Numbered from the stretch's first letter, positions 5,213 to 11,780 are shown. The stretch is DNA of 11,780 bases from Bryobacteraceae bacterium (GCA_030044325.1 JASHWA010000500.1:1-11780), one strand, 5' to 3'. Notes: generated by a model from the letters alone, not told the origin. Program-made: numbers and translations.

Positions 5213-6302
5213 GCGGAAAGACCCGGACGTCGATTCCCTTTGCCTCCATGATAAGTCGCTCCACCGGGTTCGCTTTCCAGCGGCTCAGCCATCCGCGCTG
5301 CTGGCTGTGGCCGACGAAAATCTGGGTGATCCCGTGCTCGGCCGCGAAGCGCAGAATGAGCTCCACGGGATCGTCGCCGTCGAGGATCTCGACGTGCGCG
5401 TGAGCCTGGCGCGCGGCTTCCAGATTCGCGTCGATCACCTTCTGATCTTCCGAATCCAAGCCGCCCTGCTGCACGTACAGAACATACAGGTCGCCGTGAA
5501 AGCGGTCGGCCTGGCGCCGCCCTCGATGAATCATCAAGGATGCATTCGACCGCGGCGTGACGCACACCAGGATGCGCTCGTGCGTTCCGTAAACCTGCTG
5601 GATTCCCTGCTGGTGAAGATATTCTTCCAGCTGATGATCCACCACGTCCGCCGCCAGCACCAGCGCGATCTCCCGAAGCTCGGAAAGCTTGCGCTCGACC
5701 TCGGCCGGATCCACGCCTTTTTCCCCGGAGCGGTTCACGCAGTACTCCGGCGGCGCGTCCACGATCTCGATCTCGTCGGCCGTACGGATGAACGCTTCGG
5801 GCACCGATTCGGCGACCTTTTTCCCGCGAATCGCCTCCACTTCGGGCTGTTTTTCCGTGACGTACTGAAGATTAATGGAGGTGACCACGGAGATCCCCGC
5901 GTTCAACAGCTCCTCTACATCCTGCCAGCGATTTTGATTTTTGCTGCCCGGCGGATTCTCGTACGCAAGGCCGTCGATCAGGCACACCTGGGGGCGGCGC
6001 CTCAGAACCGCGGGAACGTTAATGGCGGGATGCTCCGCATCGCCCGTGGCAGGAATCACTTCGAATCCGCGCAAAAGCTGTTCGATTTCCGACGCCTGCG
6101 AACCGGAAGGCTGCGTGGCCGCCACCACTACGTCCTGTCCGCGAATCTTGCGACGCCGTCCTTCATCGAACATGCGAAAAGATTTGCCGACTCCGGATGC
6201 GTAGCCCAGAAAGATCTTGAGCCGGCCTCGCCGCGCGCTGCGCTCCTGCGCCTCGACCGCCTTTAAGAGCTGCTCCGGCGTGGGCCGAACCGTCTGTCCC
6301 AT
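5178..6302 (-). CDS. Divergent KdpD N-terminal-domain paralogue with Usp domain
   Basis: This 374-aa protein is a second, more divergent copy of the KdpD sensor region. It keeps the P-loop GYASGVGKS (33-41) and the family tail of the ATPase-like fold (ADEIEIVDAPPE, 175-186). Its Walker-B region reads VCLIDGLAYEN (106-116) where its neighbour has VDEFPHTN, so the acidic residue after Asp is Gly. The block usually read as TTxNVQHLES is altered to TSINLQYVTE (141-150). A Usp-like domain covers ~242-365 (ERILVCVTPRSN, later ITQIFVGHSQQRGW). Like the next gene it lacks membrane spans and a kinase. It begins 43 nt after kdpC at ATG 6302, with AAGAG immediately before the start. Loss of the acidic residue suggests binding without hydrolysis, or a structural role in a heteromeric pair with the downstream paralogue. 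That is inference; family membership is clear. Confidence 0.87.
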   Translation of the reverse strand: MGQTVRPTPEQLLKAVEAQERSARRGRLKIFLGYASGVGKSFRMFDEGRRRKIRGQDVVVAATQPSGSQASEIEQLLRGFEVIPATGDAEHPAINVPAVLRRRPQVCLIDGLAYENPPGSKNQNRWQDVEELLNAGISVVTSINLQYVTEKQPEVEAIRGKKVAESVPEAFIRTADEIEIVDAPPEYCVNRSGEKGVDPAEVERKLSELREIALVLAADVVDHQLEEYLHQQGIQQVYGTHERILVCVTPRSNASLMIHRGRRQADRFHGDLYVLYVQQGGLDSEDQKVIDANLEAARQAHAHVEILDGDDPVELILRFAAEHGITQIFVGHSQQRGWLSRWKANPVERLIMEAKGIDVRVFPHEPAHNELQLA

Positions 6303-6345
6303 CTCTTCATTGTAATAAACGCCGAATCAAGCGGCTCTGCCGCGG

Positions 6346-6930
6346 TTACTTTGTCAGCGGGAAATGCTCATCGAGCGCGAGATTCAGAAGCAGAACGTTC
6401 ACCCGCGGTTCGCCCAGAAACCCAAGGTCGCGATCCACGGTGAACTGCGCGACCAGGTGCCCGATCTCCTGTTCGCTCGCGCCGCGGGCTTTCGCCACAC
6501 GGGGAATCTGCGCGGTTGCCGACGGCGGGCTCAGGTCCGGATCGAGCCCGCTTGCGCTGGTCGTCAGCAGGTCCGGCGGAATCGGACCCGTGAACTCCGG
6601 ATCCTGTTTGCGAAACGTTTCCACCGACGCTTTCACGCGATCCGCCAGCTTTTTGCTGGTCGGCCCCAGGTTCGACCCGCCCGACGCCATCGGATCGTAG
6701 CCGTCATTGCCGGCCGCGGACAGGCGCGGCTGGAAATATTCGGGCCGCGTGAAATTCTGGCCGATCAGCGCCGATCCGACCACGTGTCCATCCTTGACAA
6801 TCAGGCTGCCGTCGGCCTGCTTCTTGAAAAACAACTGGCACAGTCCCGTGACCACGCCGGGATAGACCATCCCCGTGAGGATAGTCAGAACGATGGTCAT
6901 TCTTAAGCCGGGAAGCAACTGTCTCCACAT
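6346..6930 (-). CDS. kdpC: Potassium-transporting ATPase subunit KdpC
   Basis: At 194 aa this is close to the usual ~190 aa. There is a single N-terminal membrane span (~11-33, MTIVLTILTGMVYPGVVTGL) and a periplasmic domain with all family blocks: GSALIGQNF (52-60), PEYFQPRLSA (63-72), ASGGSNLGP (82-90), TSASGLDPDLSP (124-135), QIPRVAKARG (141-150) and LGFLGEPRVNVLLLNLALD (169-187). KdpC contacts the channel-like subunit KdpA and the ATPase KdpB and is needed for a functional complex; its exact mechanistic role is debated. The ATG at 6930 follows the kdpB stop by two bases (TAA-TT-ATG), which implies translational coupling. No strong ribosome-binding site of its own is visible. Confidence 0.97.
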   Translation of the reverse strand: MWRQLLPGLRMTIVLTILTGMVYPGVVTGLCQLFFKKQADGSLIVKDGHVVGSALIGQNFTRPEYFQPRLSAAGNDGYDPMASGGSNLGPTSKKLADRVKASVETFRKQDPEFTGPIPPDLLTTSASGLDPDLSPPSATAQIPRVAKARGASEQEIGHLVAQFTVDRDLGFLGEPRVNVLLLNLALDEHFPLTK

Positions 6931-6932
6931 AA

Positions 6933-9053
6933 TTACGCCAACCCCAACGCGTGTACGAATTGATCGATAATCCAGATTCCCGGGAACGGCGCGACCAGGC
7001 CGCCGATTCCGTAGATCAGCAGGTTGCGGCGCAGCATCGAGGCGGCGCTCTGCGGCCGGTATTTGACGCCCCGCAGCGCCAGCGGCACCAGCGCGATGAT
7101 GATCAGCGCGTTGAAAATCACCGCCGAAAGCACCGCGCTCTGGCTGGTGTGCAGGCGCATGATGTTGAGCTTCGCCAGAGCCGGATAGGTGGCCATGAAC
7201 ATCGCCGGAATGATGGCGAAATATTTAGCGACGTCGTTGGCGATGGAAAACGTGGTCAGCGCGCCGCGCGTGATCAGAAGCTGTTTCCCGATCGCCACCA
7301 CTTCAATCAGCTTGGTCGGATTCGAGTCGAGATCCACCATGTTGCCGGCTTCTTTGGCCGCCATGGTCCCGGTGTTCATCGCCAGGCCGACGTCGGCCTG
7401 GGCCAGTGCCGGCGCGTCGTTGGTTCCGTCGCCCGTCATGGCCACCAGCCGCCCTTCGGCCTGCTCTTTCTTGATGTATGCCAGCTTGTCGGCGGGCGAC
7501 GCCTGCGCCAGAAAATCGTCCACGCCCGCTTCGCTGGCAATCGCCGCCGCGGTCAGAGGATTGTCGCCGGTGATCATCACCGTGCGGATTCCCATGGCGC
7601 GCAGTTGTGAGAGCCGGTCCTTCATTCCGCCTTTGACCACGTCTTTCAAATGAATCACGCCCAAGGCGCGATCGTTTTCGGCGACCGCCAGCGGAGTTCC
7701 GCCCTGGCGCGAAATCCGTTCCGCCGTTTCGGTCATTTCCTTGGGAACCTGGCCGCCGTTTTCCTTCACGAAATTCGCGATCGCTTCGCTCGCGCCCTTG
7801 CGCAGCGCGCGGCCGTGCATATCCACTCCGCTCATGCGCGTATACGCGGAAAACGGAATGAAATTGCAGTCCGAGGTGACCTCGCGCCCTCTCAATCCGT
7901 ATTTCGATTTCGCCAGCACCACCACCGAACGCCCCTCCGGCGTCTCATCGGCGAGGCTCGAAAGCTGGGCCGCGTCGGCCAGCTCTTCATTGCTGATTCC
8001 GTTCACCGGAATGAACTCGACGGCCTGCCGGTTTCCGATGGTGATGGTGCCGGTTTTATCGAGCAGCAACGTATTCACGTCGCCCGACGCTTCCACGGCC
8101 TTCCCGCTCATCGCCAGCACGTTGTGCTGCATCACGCGATCCATCCCGGCGATGCCGATGGCGGAAAGCAATCCCCCGATGGTGGTGGGAATCAGGCATA
8201 CCAGCAGCGAAACCAGAACCGCGACGCTCGGCATCAACCCTGCGCCGGCCGCAATCACGGCGTAGCGCGAAAAGGGTTGCAGCGTAACCACCGCCAGCAG
8301 GAAGATGAGCGTCAAGCCGGCGATCAAAATATTCAGCGCGATTTCGTTGGGCGTCTTCTGCCGCTCCGCGCCTTCCACCAAGGCGATCATGCGGTCGAGA
8401 AACGTCTCCCCCGGATTCGAGGTGATGCGGATTTTGACCCAGTCCGACAGAACCTTGGTGCCGCCGGTAACCGCGCTACGATCGCCGCCCGATTCGCGAA
8501 TCACCGGCGCGCTCTCGCCGGTGATCACCGATTCATCCACAGTGGCAATGCCTTCGATGACTTCGCCATCGCCGGGAATCAGTTCGCCGGCTTCGCAGAT
8601 CACGATGTCGCCCGCGCGCAACCGCGACGCGGGAACCGTCTCCGTCTTGCCGCCGTTCAGCACGCGGCGCGCGCTGGCATCGGTTTTGGTTTTGCGCAGC
8701 GCATCCGCCTGCGCCTTGCCGCGCGCTTCCGCCATGGCTTCGGCGAAATTCGCGAAAACCACCGTGAACCACAGCCACAATGCGATCTGAATTTCGAATC
8801 CGATGAGAGCAGGCGCACTGAAAACGTCGTGAATCAGCAAAATGCTGGTGATCGCCGCGCCCACTTCCACCACGAAGATCACCGGATTCTTCATCAACGT
8901 GACCGGATTCAGCTTGAAAAACGATTCCTTCGTGGCGCGGCGCAGGATCTCCGGATCGAACAGCGGGCGCGCGTGCGCCAGCTTCTTGGGAAGCAGTTCG
9001 GTCAGGTCGTCCGATTCGGCGTGCGCAAACTTGGGAGTTTCGACCATCGGCAT
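6933..9053 (-). CDS. kdpB: Potassium-transporting P-type ATPase catalytic subunit KdpB
   Basis: This is the ATP-hydrolysing subunit of the KdpFABC K+ pump, 706 aa against about 682 in E. coli. The actuator loop is TGES (178-181), whose Ser corresponds to the inhibitory phosphorylation site of the E. coli enzyme. The phosphorylation motif is LDKTGT with D332. The nucleotide-binding domain includes FSAYTRMSG (401-409) and KGASEAI (419-425), and the hinge is MTGDGTNDAPAL (539-550). Membrane segments occur at ~58-77, ~86-106, ~242-259, ~268-300 and in the C-terminal third. SIANDVAKYFAIIPA (603-617) has the Asp and Lys that couple ATP hydrolysis to ion movement. The ATG at 9053 immediately follows the kdpA stop (TAA|ATG). 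A GGGAGG in the last codons of kdpA (about 9062-9067) serves as its ribosome-binding site. All residues needed for activity appear intact. Confidence 0.98.
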   Translation of the reverse strand: MPMVETPKFAHAESDDLTELLPKKLAHARPLFDPEILRRATKESFFKLNPVTLMKNPVIFVVEVGAAITSILLIHDVFSAPALIGFEIQIALWLWFTVVFANFAEAMAEARGKAQADALRKTKTDASARRVLNGGKTETVPASRLRAGDIVICEAGELIPGDGEVIEGIATVDESVITGESAPVIRESGGDRSAVTGGTKVLSDWVKIRITSNPGETFLDRMIALVEGAERQKTPNEIALNILIAGLTLIFLLAVVTLQPFSRYAVIAAGAGLMPSVAVLVSLLVCLIPTTIGGLLSAIGIAGMDRVMQHNVLAMSGKAVEASGDVNTLLLDKTGTITIGNRQAVEFIPVNGISNEELADAAQLSSLADETPEGRSVVVLAKSKYGLRGREVTSDCNFIPFSAYTRMSGVDMHGRALRKGASEAIANFVKENGGQVPKEMTETAERISRQGGTPLAVAENDRALGVIHLKDVVKGGMKDRLSQLRAMGIRTVMITGDNPLTAAAIASEAGVDDFLAQASPADKLAYIKKEQAEGRLVAMTGDGTNDAPALAQADVGLAMNTGTMAAKEAGNMVDLDSNPTKLIEVVAIGKQLLITRGALTTFSIANDVAKYFAIIPAMFMATYPALAKLNIMRLHTSQSAVLSAVIFNALIIIALVPLALRGVKYRPQSAASMLRRNLLIYGIGGLVAPFPGIWIIDQFVHALGLA

Positions 9054-10817
9054 TTAGAACAGCCTCCCTTCCCACATGAGGAAGTGCTCCACGATCGGCC
9101 CCAGCGAAAGCGCCGGGAAAAACGTCAGCGCGCTCACAATCACCACGGTCCCCACCAGCAATCCTGAAAACAGCGCGCCATGCGTGGGCAAGGTACCGCT
9201 GGTCACCGGAATCCGCTTCTTGGCCGCCAGGCTTCCCGCCACGGCCAGCATCGGAAGGATGATGAAAAACCTCCCCACCGCCATGGTGATCGCCCCGGTC
9301 AGGTTGTACCATGGCGTGTTTCCGTTGATTCCCCCGAAGGCGCTTCCGTTGTTGGCCGCGCTGCTGGTGAACAGGTACAGAATTTCCGAAAATCCGTGCG
9401 GACCGCCGTTCAAAAGATTGGTGGTCGCCGCGCCCGTCGAGTTCCAATATCCGCCCTTGGCGAAATCGGCAACCGAGCTGATCCCGGTGAACACCAGGAT
9501 CACCGCGGAGGTCGCGATCAAGGCGAGCATCGCCATTTTCACTTCCTTGGCTTCGATCTTCTTGCCCAGATACTCCGGCGTCCGGCCCACCATCAACCCG
9601 GCGATGAACACCGCCAGGATCGCAAACAGCAGCATTCCGTACAATCCCGCGCCCACCCCGCCGAAAATCACCTCGCTCGTCTGCATGTTGAACAGCGGAA
9701 CCAGGCCGCCGAACGGCGTGAGGCTGTCATGCATGGCGATCACCGCGCCGCAGCTCGCATCCGTGGTCACCGTCGCAAACAGCGCGCTCATCGGAATCCC
9801 GAAGCGCACCTCTTTGCCTTCCATATTCGGCCCGGGAACGCCCAGATTCGCCAGAATCGGATTGCCGCTCTGCTCCGCCGAGTAAAGCACGAAAACGCCC
9901 GCCAGAAACAGCACGCTCATCGCCGCGAAGACCGCCCATCCCTGCCGCGTGTCGCCGACCATCTTTCCGAGCACGTAGGTCAAGCCAGCCGGAATCGCAA
10001 AAATCGCGAGCAACTGCACGAGGTTCGAGAGCGGCGTGGGATTTTCGAATGGATGCGCCGAATTCGCGCCGAAAAATCCGCCGCCGTTGGTGCCGAGCAT
10101 TTTGATGGCTTCCTGCGACGCTACCGGCCCCTGCGCGATGGTCTGCGTTTTCCCCTCCACCGTGGTCGCGACCGTGTAGGGATGGAAGTTCTGAATCACG
10201 CCCTGCGAGCAGAAAAACAGCGCGATCGCGAGCGACAGCGGCAAGAGCACGTAAACCGTCGCGCGCACCATGTCTACCCAAAAATTCCCGATCGCCGCAG
10301 CAGTCTGGCGCGCGAACCCGCGGATCAGCGCCACCGCGATGGCGATTCCCGCCGCGCCGGAAGTGAAATTGTGCATGGTGAGACCTACCATCTGCACGAA
10401 GTAGCTCAGCGTATTTTCGCCCGAATAGTTCTGCCAGTTGGTATTGGTCGTGAAGCTCAGCGCGTTGTTGAACGACAGGTCCGGCGTCATCGGCGTCGCG
10501 CCGCTCATCGCATGCGACGTCCCGAATCCCATCGGGTTCAGCGGAAGATAACCCTGCAAGCGCTGGAACGCGTACAAAAGCGCGAAGCTGAAAAGGCTGA
10601 ATGAAAGCAGGCTGCCGGCGTACTGTGTCCAGCGCTGCTCGGTCGATTCCTTCACGCCGCACAGCACGTAGCAGGCGCGCTCGAGCGGGCGCAGCAGCGG
10701 ATGCAGAAGCGTCCGCTCACCTGCGAACACTCGCGTCATATAGACGCCGAGCGGCTTGGTGATGGCCAGGATCAGTACGAAGAAAACACCGATTTGAAGC
10801 AGTCCGTTGGGTGTCAT
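9054..10817 (-). CDS. kdpA: Potassium-transporting ATPase channel-like subunit KdpA
   Basis: This 587-aa integral membrane subunit binds and selects K+ (557 aa in E. coli). It has four pore-loop regions of the K+-channel superfamily type: TTNTNWQNYSGE (123-134), GTNGGGFFGANSAHPFEN (242-259), TDASCGAVIAMHDS (352-365) and SSAANNGSAFGG (485-496). Hydrophobic spans start at ~4-24 and recur through the protein to ~550-572. The central filter loop has FFGANS where E. coli has FFNANS. The ATG at 10817 lies seven bases after the kdpF stop. The only purine-rich sequence (GGAGAAG) sits inside kdpF, about 15 bases upstream, so translation is probably coupled to kdpF. The C-terminus ends directly at the kdpB start. 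Confidence 0.98.
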   Translation of the reverse strand: MTPNGLLQIGVFFVLILAITKPLGVYMTRVFAGERTLLHPLLRPLERACYVLCGVKESTEQRWTQYAGSLLSFSLFSFALLYAFQRLQGYLPLNPMGFGTSHAMSGATPMTPDLSFNNALSFTTNTNWQNYSGENTLSYFVQMVGLTMHNFTSGAAGIAIAVALIRGFARQTAAAIGNFWVDMVRATVYVLLPLSLAIALFFCSQGVIQNFHPYTVATTVEGKTQTIAQGPVASQEAIKMLGTNGGGFFGANSAHPFENPTPLSNLVQLLAIFAIPAGLTYVLGKMVGDTRQGWAVFAAMSVLFLAGVFVLYSAEQSGNPILANLGVPGPNMEGKEVRFGIPMSALFATVTTDASCGAVIAMHDSLTPFGGLVPLFNMQTSEVIFGGVGAGLYGMLLFAILAVFIAGLMVGRTPEYLGKKIEAKEVKMAMLALIATSAVILVFTGISSVADFAKGGYWNSTGAATTNLLNGGPHGFSEILYLFTSSAANNGSAFGGINGNTPWYNLTGAITMAVGRFFIILPMLAVAGSLAAKKRIPVTSGTLPTHGALFSGLLVGTVVIVSALTFFPALSLGPIVEHFLMWEGRLF

Positions 10818-10824
10818 GGCGATT

Positions 10825-10908
10825 CTAGAACTTCTCCGGCCTGAGCAGCGCGTAGATCAGATACGCAAATAGGAAAATCGCGGCGATTCCCGCAATGATG
10901 TAATCCAT
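10825..10908 (-). CDS. kdpF: Potassium-transporting ATPase small subunit KdpF
   Basis: This 27-aa membrane peptide begins MDYIIAGIAAIFLFAYLIYA and ends LLRPEKF, followed by TAG. One membrane span, then a short polar tail with the PE(K/R)F ending typical of KdpF (29 aa in E. coli), and a position just ahead of kdpA make the assignment firm. KdpF binds between KdpA and KdpB within the membrane and stabilises the complex. A strong AGGAAAGG lies two bases before the ATG at 10908. The gene follows the upstream small ORF by nine bases and precedes kdpA by seven. Confidence 0.93.
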   Translation of the reverse strand: MDYIIAGIAAIFLFAYLIYALLRPEKF

Positions 10909-10917
10909 AACCTTTCC

Positions 10918-11001
10918 TCAGAGCTTTTCGCAGGCGCGCGTAAAGTACCACGAAACGACAAAAAACAGCACACCGATCGCGACGTAAAAGAGATCGAACA
11001 T
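10918..11001 (-). CDS. 27-aa single-span membrane peptide, first gene of the kdp operon
   Basis: The ATG at 11001 opens a 27-residue frame: MFDLFYVAIGVLFFVVSWYF followed by TRACEKL and TGA. AGAGGAG lies two bases upstream, slightly close but purine-perfect. The peptide is one hydrophobic helix with a short polar tail carrying a Cys and an acidic-basic ending. I recall near-identical layouts (an M-x-D-L start, one span, then an R-x-C-(D/E)-(K/R)-L end) for unnamed small ORFs just before kdpF in other bacteria, so it is probably a genuine conserved gene. It resembles KdpF in size and topology but lacks the PEKF tail. A role in assembly or regulation of the pump is inferred from location only. 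It is nine bases upstream of kdpF. Confidence 0.75.
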   Translation of the reverse strand: MFDLFYVAIGVLFFVVSWYFTRACEKL

Positions 11002-11038
11002 TGCTCCTCTAACCATAGCGGCAAATCTGTAAACAAGG

Positions 11039-11083
11039 CATAAACGATCCGCAAAGGTAGTGTCCTAATTTCATAAACGATCC
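11039..11083. repeat. Perfect 12-bp direct repeat CATAAACGATCC upstream of the kdp operon
   Basis: CATAAACGATCC occurs at 11039-11050 and 11072-11083 (GGATCGTTTATG on the kdp coding strand). The copies start 33 bp apart, about three helical turns. They fill the 86-bp space between the stop of the ribbon-helix-helix gene (11088) and the first kdp ORF (11001), where a kdp promoter or operator is expected. A GATAAT hexamer (11089-11084, minus strand) is a possible -10 just upstream, without a good -35. Candidate readings are a tandem regulator-binding site or the duplicated footprint of a lost insertion. Confidence 0.55.
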
Positions 11084-11087
11084 ATTA

Positions 11088-11282
11088 TCAGCCGAGTGCG
11101 GAACTCAACGTGCTTCGAATCCATTCCGAGACGGTCTGATTGTTCGCCCTGGCGACGGCCGTGATGCGCTTGAGATCGTCCGCGCTGAAGCGAACGGGCA
11201 CGATTTGACCCTTTGCGTGGCCCTTCGGCAGGCGGGGGCGTCCCACCTTGCGTTTAGTCTTCTGTTGGCTCTGCTGGCTCAA
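11088..11282 (-). CDS. Small ribbon-helix-helix-like DNA-binding protein
   Basis: The 64-aa product starts at TTG 11282, with AGGAG about ten bases upstream; an in-frame stop shortly before leaves no earlier start. The first 20 residues are Gln- and Lys/Arg-rich and contain VGRPRLPKG, similar to an AT-hook. Then come a short strand QIVPVRFS (26-33), a helix ADDLKRITAVARANN (34-48) and a second helix VSEWIRSTLSSAL (51-63). This strand-helix-helix layout with an NQTVSEWIRSTL ending is typical of CopG/Arc-type proteins, often antitoxins or small repressors. It overlaps the 3' end of the 106-aa gene by 29 nt, indicating co-expression. Its target is unknown; it is the closest DNA-binding protein to the kdp promoter region. 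Confidence 0.7.
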   Translation of the reverse strand: MSQQSQQKTKRKVGRPRLPKGHAKGQIVPVRFSADDLKRITAVARANNQTVSEWIRSTLSSALG

Positions 11283-11574
11283 GGCTTCTGAACTCCTGTA
11301 CGATCACCGCACGCACGGCATCGCGCGCGGATTGGATTGGGTGAATGTGCAACACCGTCACGTGGCGCTTAGGAATCTTCGTATCGTCCGTCGCGTGTGA
11401 CCACGCGTAGAGACGCGCGGCTGTCGGATGGCCGATCAGTTCGAACACCTCAACCACACCCTCCCAGACGGTTTTCCCTTGGAATACTTCTTTGATCGGA
11501 ACGCTTTCGATGTGGCGCGATTCGACGCCATGAAGACGCCGAATCACTTCTTGAAGTTCCTCGATATACGTCAC
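11254..11574 (-). CDS. 106-aa protein of unknown function, co-encoded with the ribbon-helix-helix protein
   Basis: The start is GTG 11574, which overlaps the stop of the upstream transposase-like frame as GTGA. The protein opens with a helix (YIEELQEVIRRLHGVESRH, 3-21), followed by an alternating strand pattern: ESVPIKEVFQGKTVWEGVVE (23-42), VFELIGHP (43-50), ARLYAWSH (53-60), KRHVTVLHIHPI (69-80) and VRAVIVQEF (87-95). The C-terminus is acidic. There is no signal peptide or membrane span. I recall similar unnamed proteins (a YIEELQ start, then KTVWEG, YAW and RHVTVLHI blocks) in many soil bacteria, so it is likely a real conserved family with no assigned function. Context, with a transposase tail above and a ribbon-helix-helix protein below, hints at a mobile or toxin-antitoxin-like cassette, but I cannot assign a role. 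Confidence 0.72.
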   Translation of the reverse strand: MTYIEELQEVIRRLHGVESRHIESVPIKEVFQGKTVWEGVVEVFELIGHPTAARLYAWSHATDDTKIPKRHVTVLHIHPIQSARDAVRAVIVQEFRSLEPAEPTED

Positions 11575-11780
11575 GCCGCCGCCTCAAGGAGATCGCCAAC
11601 GCTCCAGAATGACGACTCGACACCAGCAGCCATGGCAGGCGTGCAACGGATCGTGCTGTGACGGCGGCAGAAATTGTAGTACGCGAAGTGCAGCCCGACA
11701 GCCGCTTCGAAATTCTCGCGCTTCTTGCTGAACGCGTAGGTGAGCCGGGTCAAACGCTGCATGTGCAGGCGAGTGGTTCC
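11571..11780 (-). CDS. IS1-family-like transposase, C-terminal part (open at window edge)
   Basis: The frame enters from the right edge (GTTRLHMQRL) and runs to TGA at 11573-11571, giving 69 visible residues. TRLTYAFSKKRENFEAAV followed by HFAYYNFCRRHSTIRCTPA and MAAGV is the characteristic end of IS1-type DDE transposases (pattern TRLTxAFSKKxEN..A.HF..YNFxxxH.T.R.TPAMAAG). The ATG at 11762 is internal, and the true start and the DDE catalytic core lie beyond the window. It is not clear whether this is an intact gene or a fragment. Its stop overlaps the GTG start of the 106-aa gene by four bases, unusual for an insertion sequence because a transposase gene is normally followed by an inverted-repeat end. 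No terminal inverted repeat was recognised within 11040-11570. Confidence 0.8.
   Translation of the reverse strand, partial: GTTRLHMQRLTRLTYAFSKKRENFEAAVGLHFAYYNFCRRHSTIRCTPAMAAGVESSFWSVGDLLEAAA

Noticed and set aside
4310..6266. Plus-strand open frames (~313 and ~373 codons) opposite the two KdpD-like genes
   Set aside because: Both are shadows of conserved minus-strand genes and lack any family feature.
7650..9167. Open frame of ~505 codons on the plus strand opposite kdpB
   Set aside because: It is antisense to a fully conserved kdpB, has a composition dominated by Arg, His and Gln with no domain or hydrophobic pattern, and arises from GC-rich third positions.
9180..10604. Open frame of ~474 codons on the plus strand opposite kdpA
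   Set aside because: It is a mirror of kdpA codons, extremely rich in Arg/His/Glu, with no recognisable family or ribosome-binding site.
10857..11054. 65-codon minus-strand frame across the region upstream of kdpF
   Set aside because: It overlaps kdpF and the 27-aa ORF in another frame, has no ribosome-binding site and no recognisable features; the two small ORFs explain the region better.
11002..11087. Riboswitch (ydaO-type c-di-AMP) before the kdp operon
   Set aside because: Only 86 bases separate the flanking genes, too short for this class, and the known conserved core was not seen.

Overview
The window looks like a chromosomal segment of a GC-rich soil-type bacterium, most likely an Acidobacteriota member (Solibacter/Bryobacter-like). 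This is inferred from the mix of families and not from a marker gene: a kdp potassium-pump operon with kinase-less KdpD proteins, a HupE/UreJ-type membrane protein with a long secreted N-terminal domain, and a secreted NHL-type beta-propeller with a Gly/Ala/Arg-rich insert.

Layout. Positions 1-380 (-) hold the start of a secreted protein that resembles the N-terminal domain of enterochelin-esterase-like hydrolases; it runs off the left edge. Positions 565-1210 (+) hold a DUF433/DUF5615 toxin-antitoxin-like pair whose toxin half carries a frameshift. Positions 1193-2563 (-) encode the HupE/UreJ-like protein. It is transcribed divergently from a signal-bearing six-bladed-propeller protein at 2677-4038 (+). 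A hairpin at 4050-4076 separates the propeller gene from the convergent kdp operon.

The kdp operon occupies 11001 down to 4076 on the minus strand. Its order is a 27-aa single-span membrane peptide, kdpF (27 aa), kdpA, kdpB, kdpC, then two tandem paralogues of the KdpD N-terminal sensor region (P-loop domain plus Usp domain). Neither paralogue has membrane spans or a histidine kinase. All genes are within a few bases of each other or overlap, except for a 43-nt gap after kdpC. KdpFABC form an ATP-driven high-affinity K+ importer. The truncated KdpD proteins probably sense K+ or a nucleotide signal and act on a partner encoded elsewhere, because no kdpE and no kinase domain is present here.

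Upstream of kdp, on the same strand, is a compact three-gene group: the C-terminal tail of an IS1-family-like transposase (open at the right edge), a 106-aa conserved-looking protein of unknown function, and a 64-aa ribbon-helix-helix-like DNA-binding protein. Their reading frames overlap. A perfect 12-bp direct repeat lies between this group and the kdp operon. No rRNA, tRNA, CRISPR array or complete mobile element was seen. Very long open frames antisense to kdpA, kdpB and the propeller gene are by-products of GC-rich codon use.
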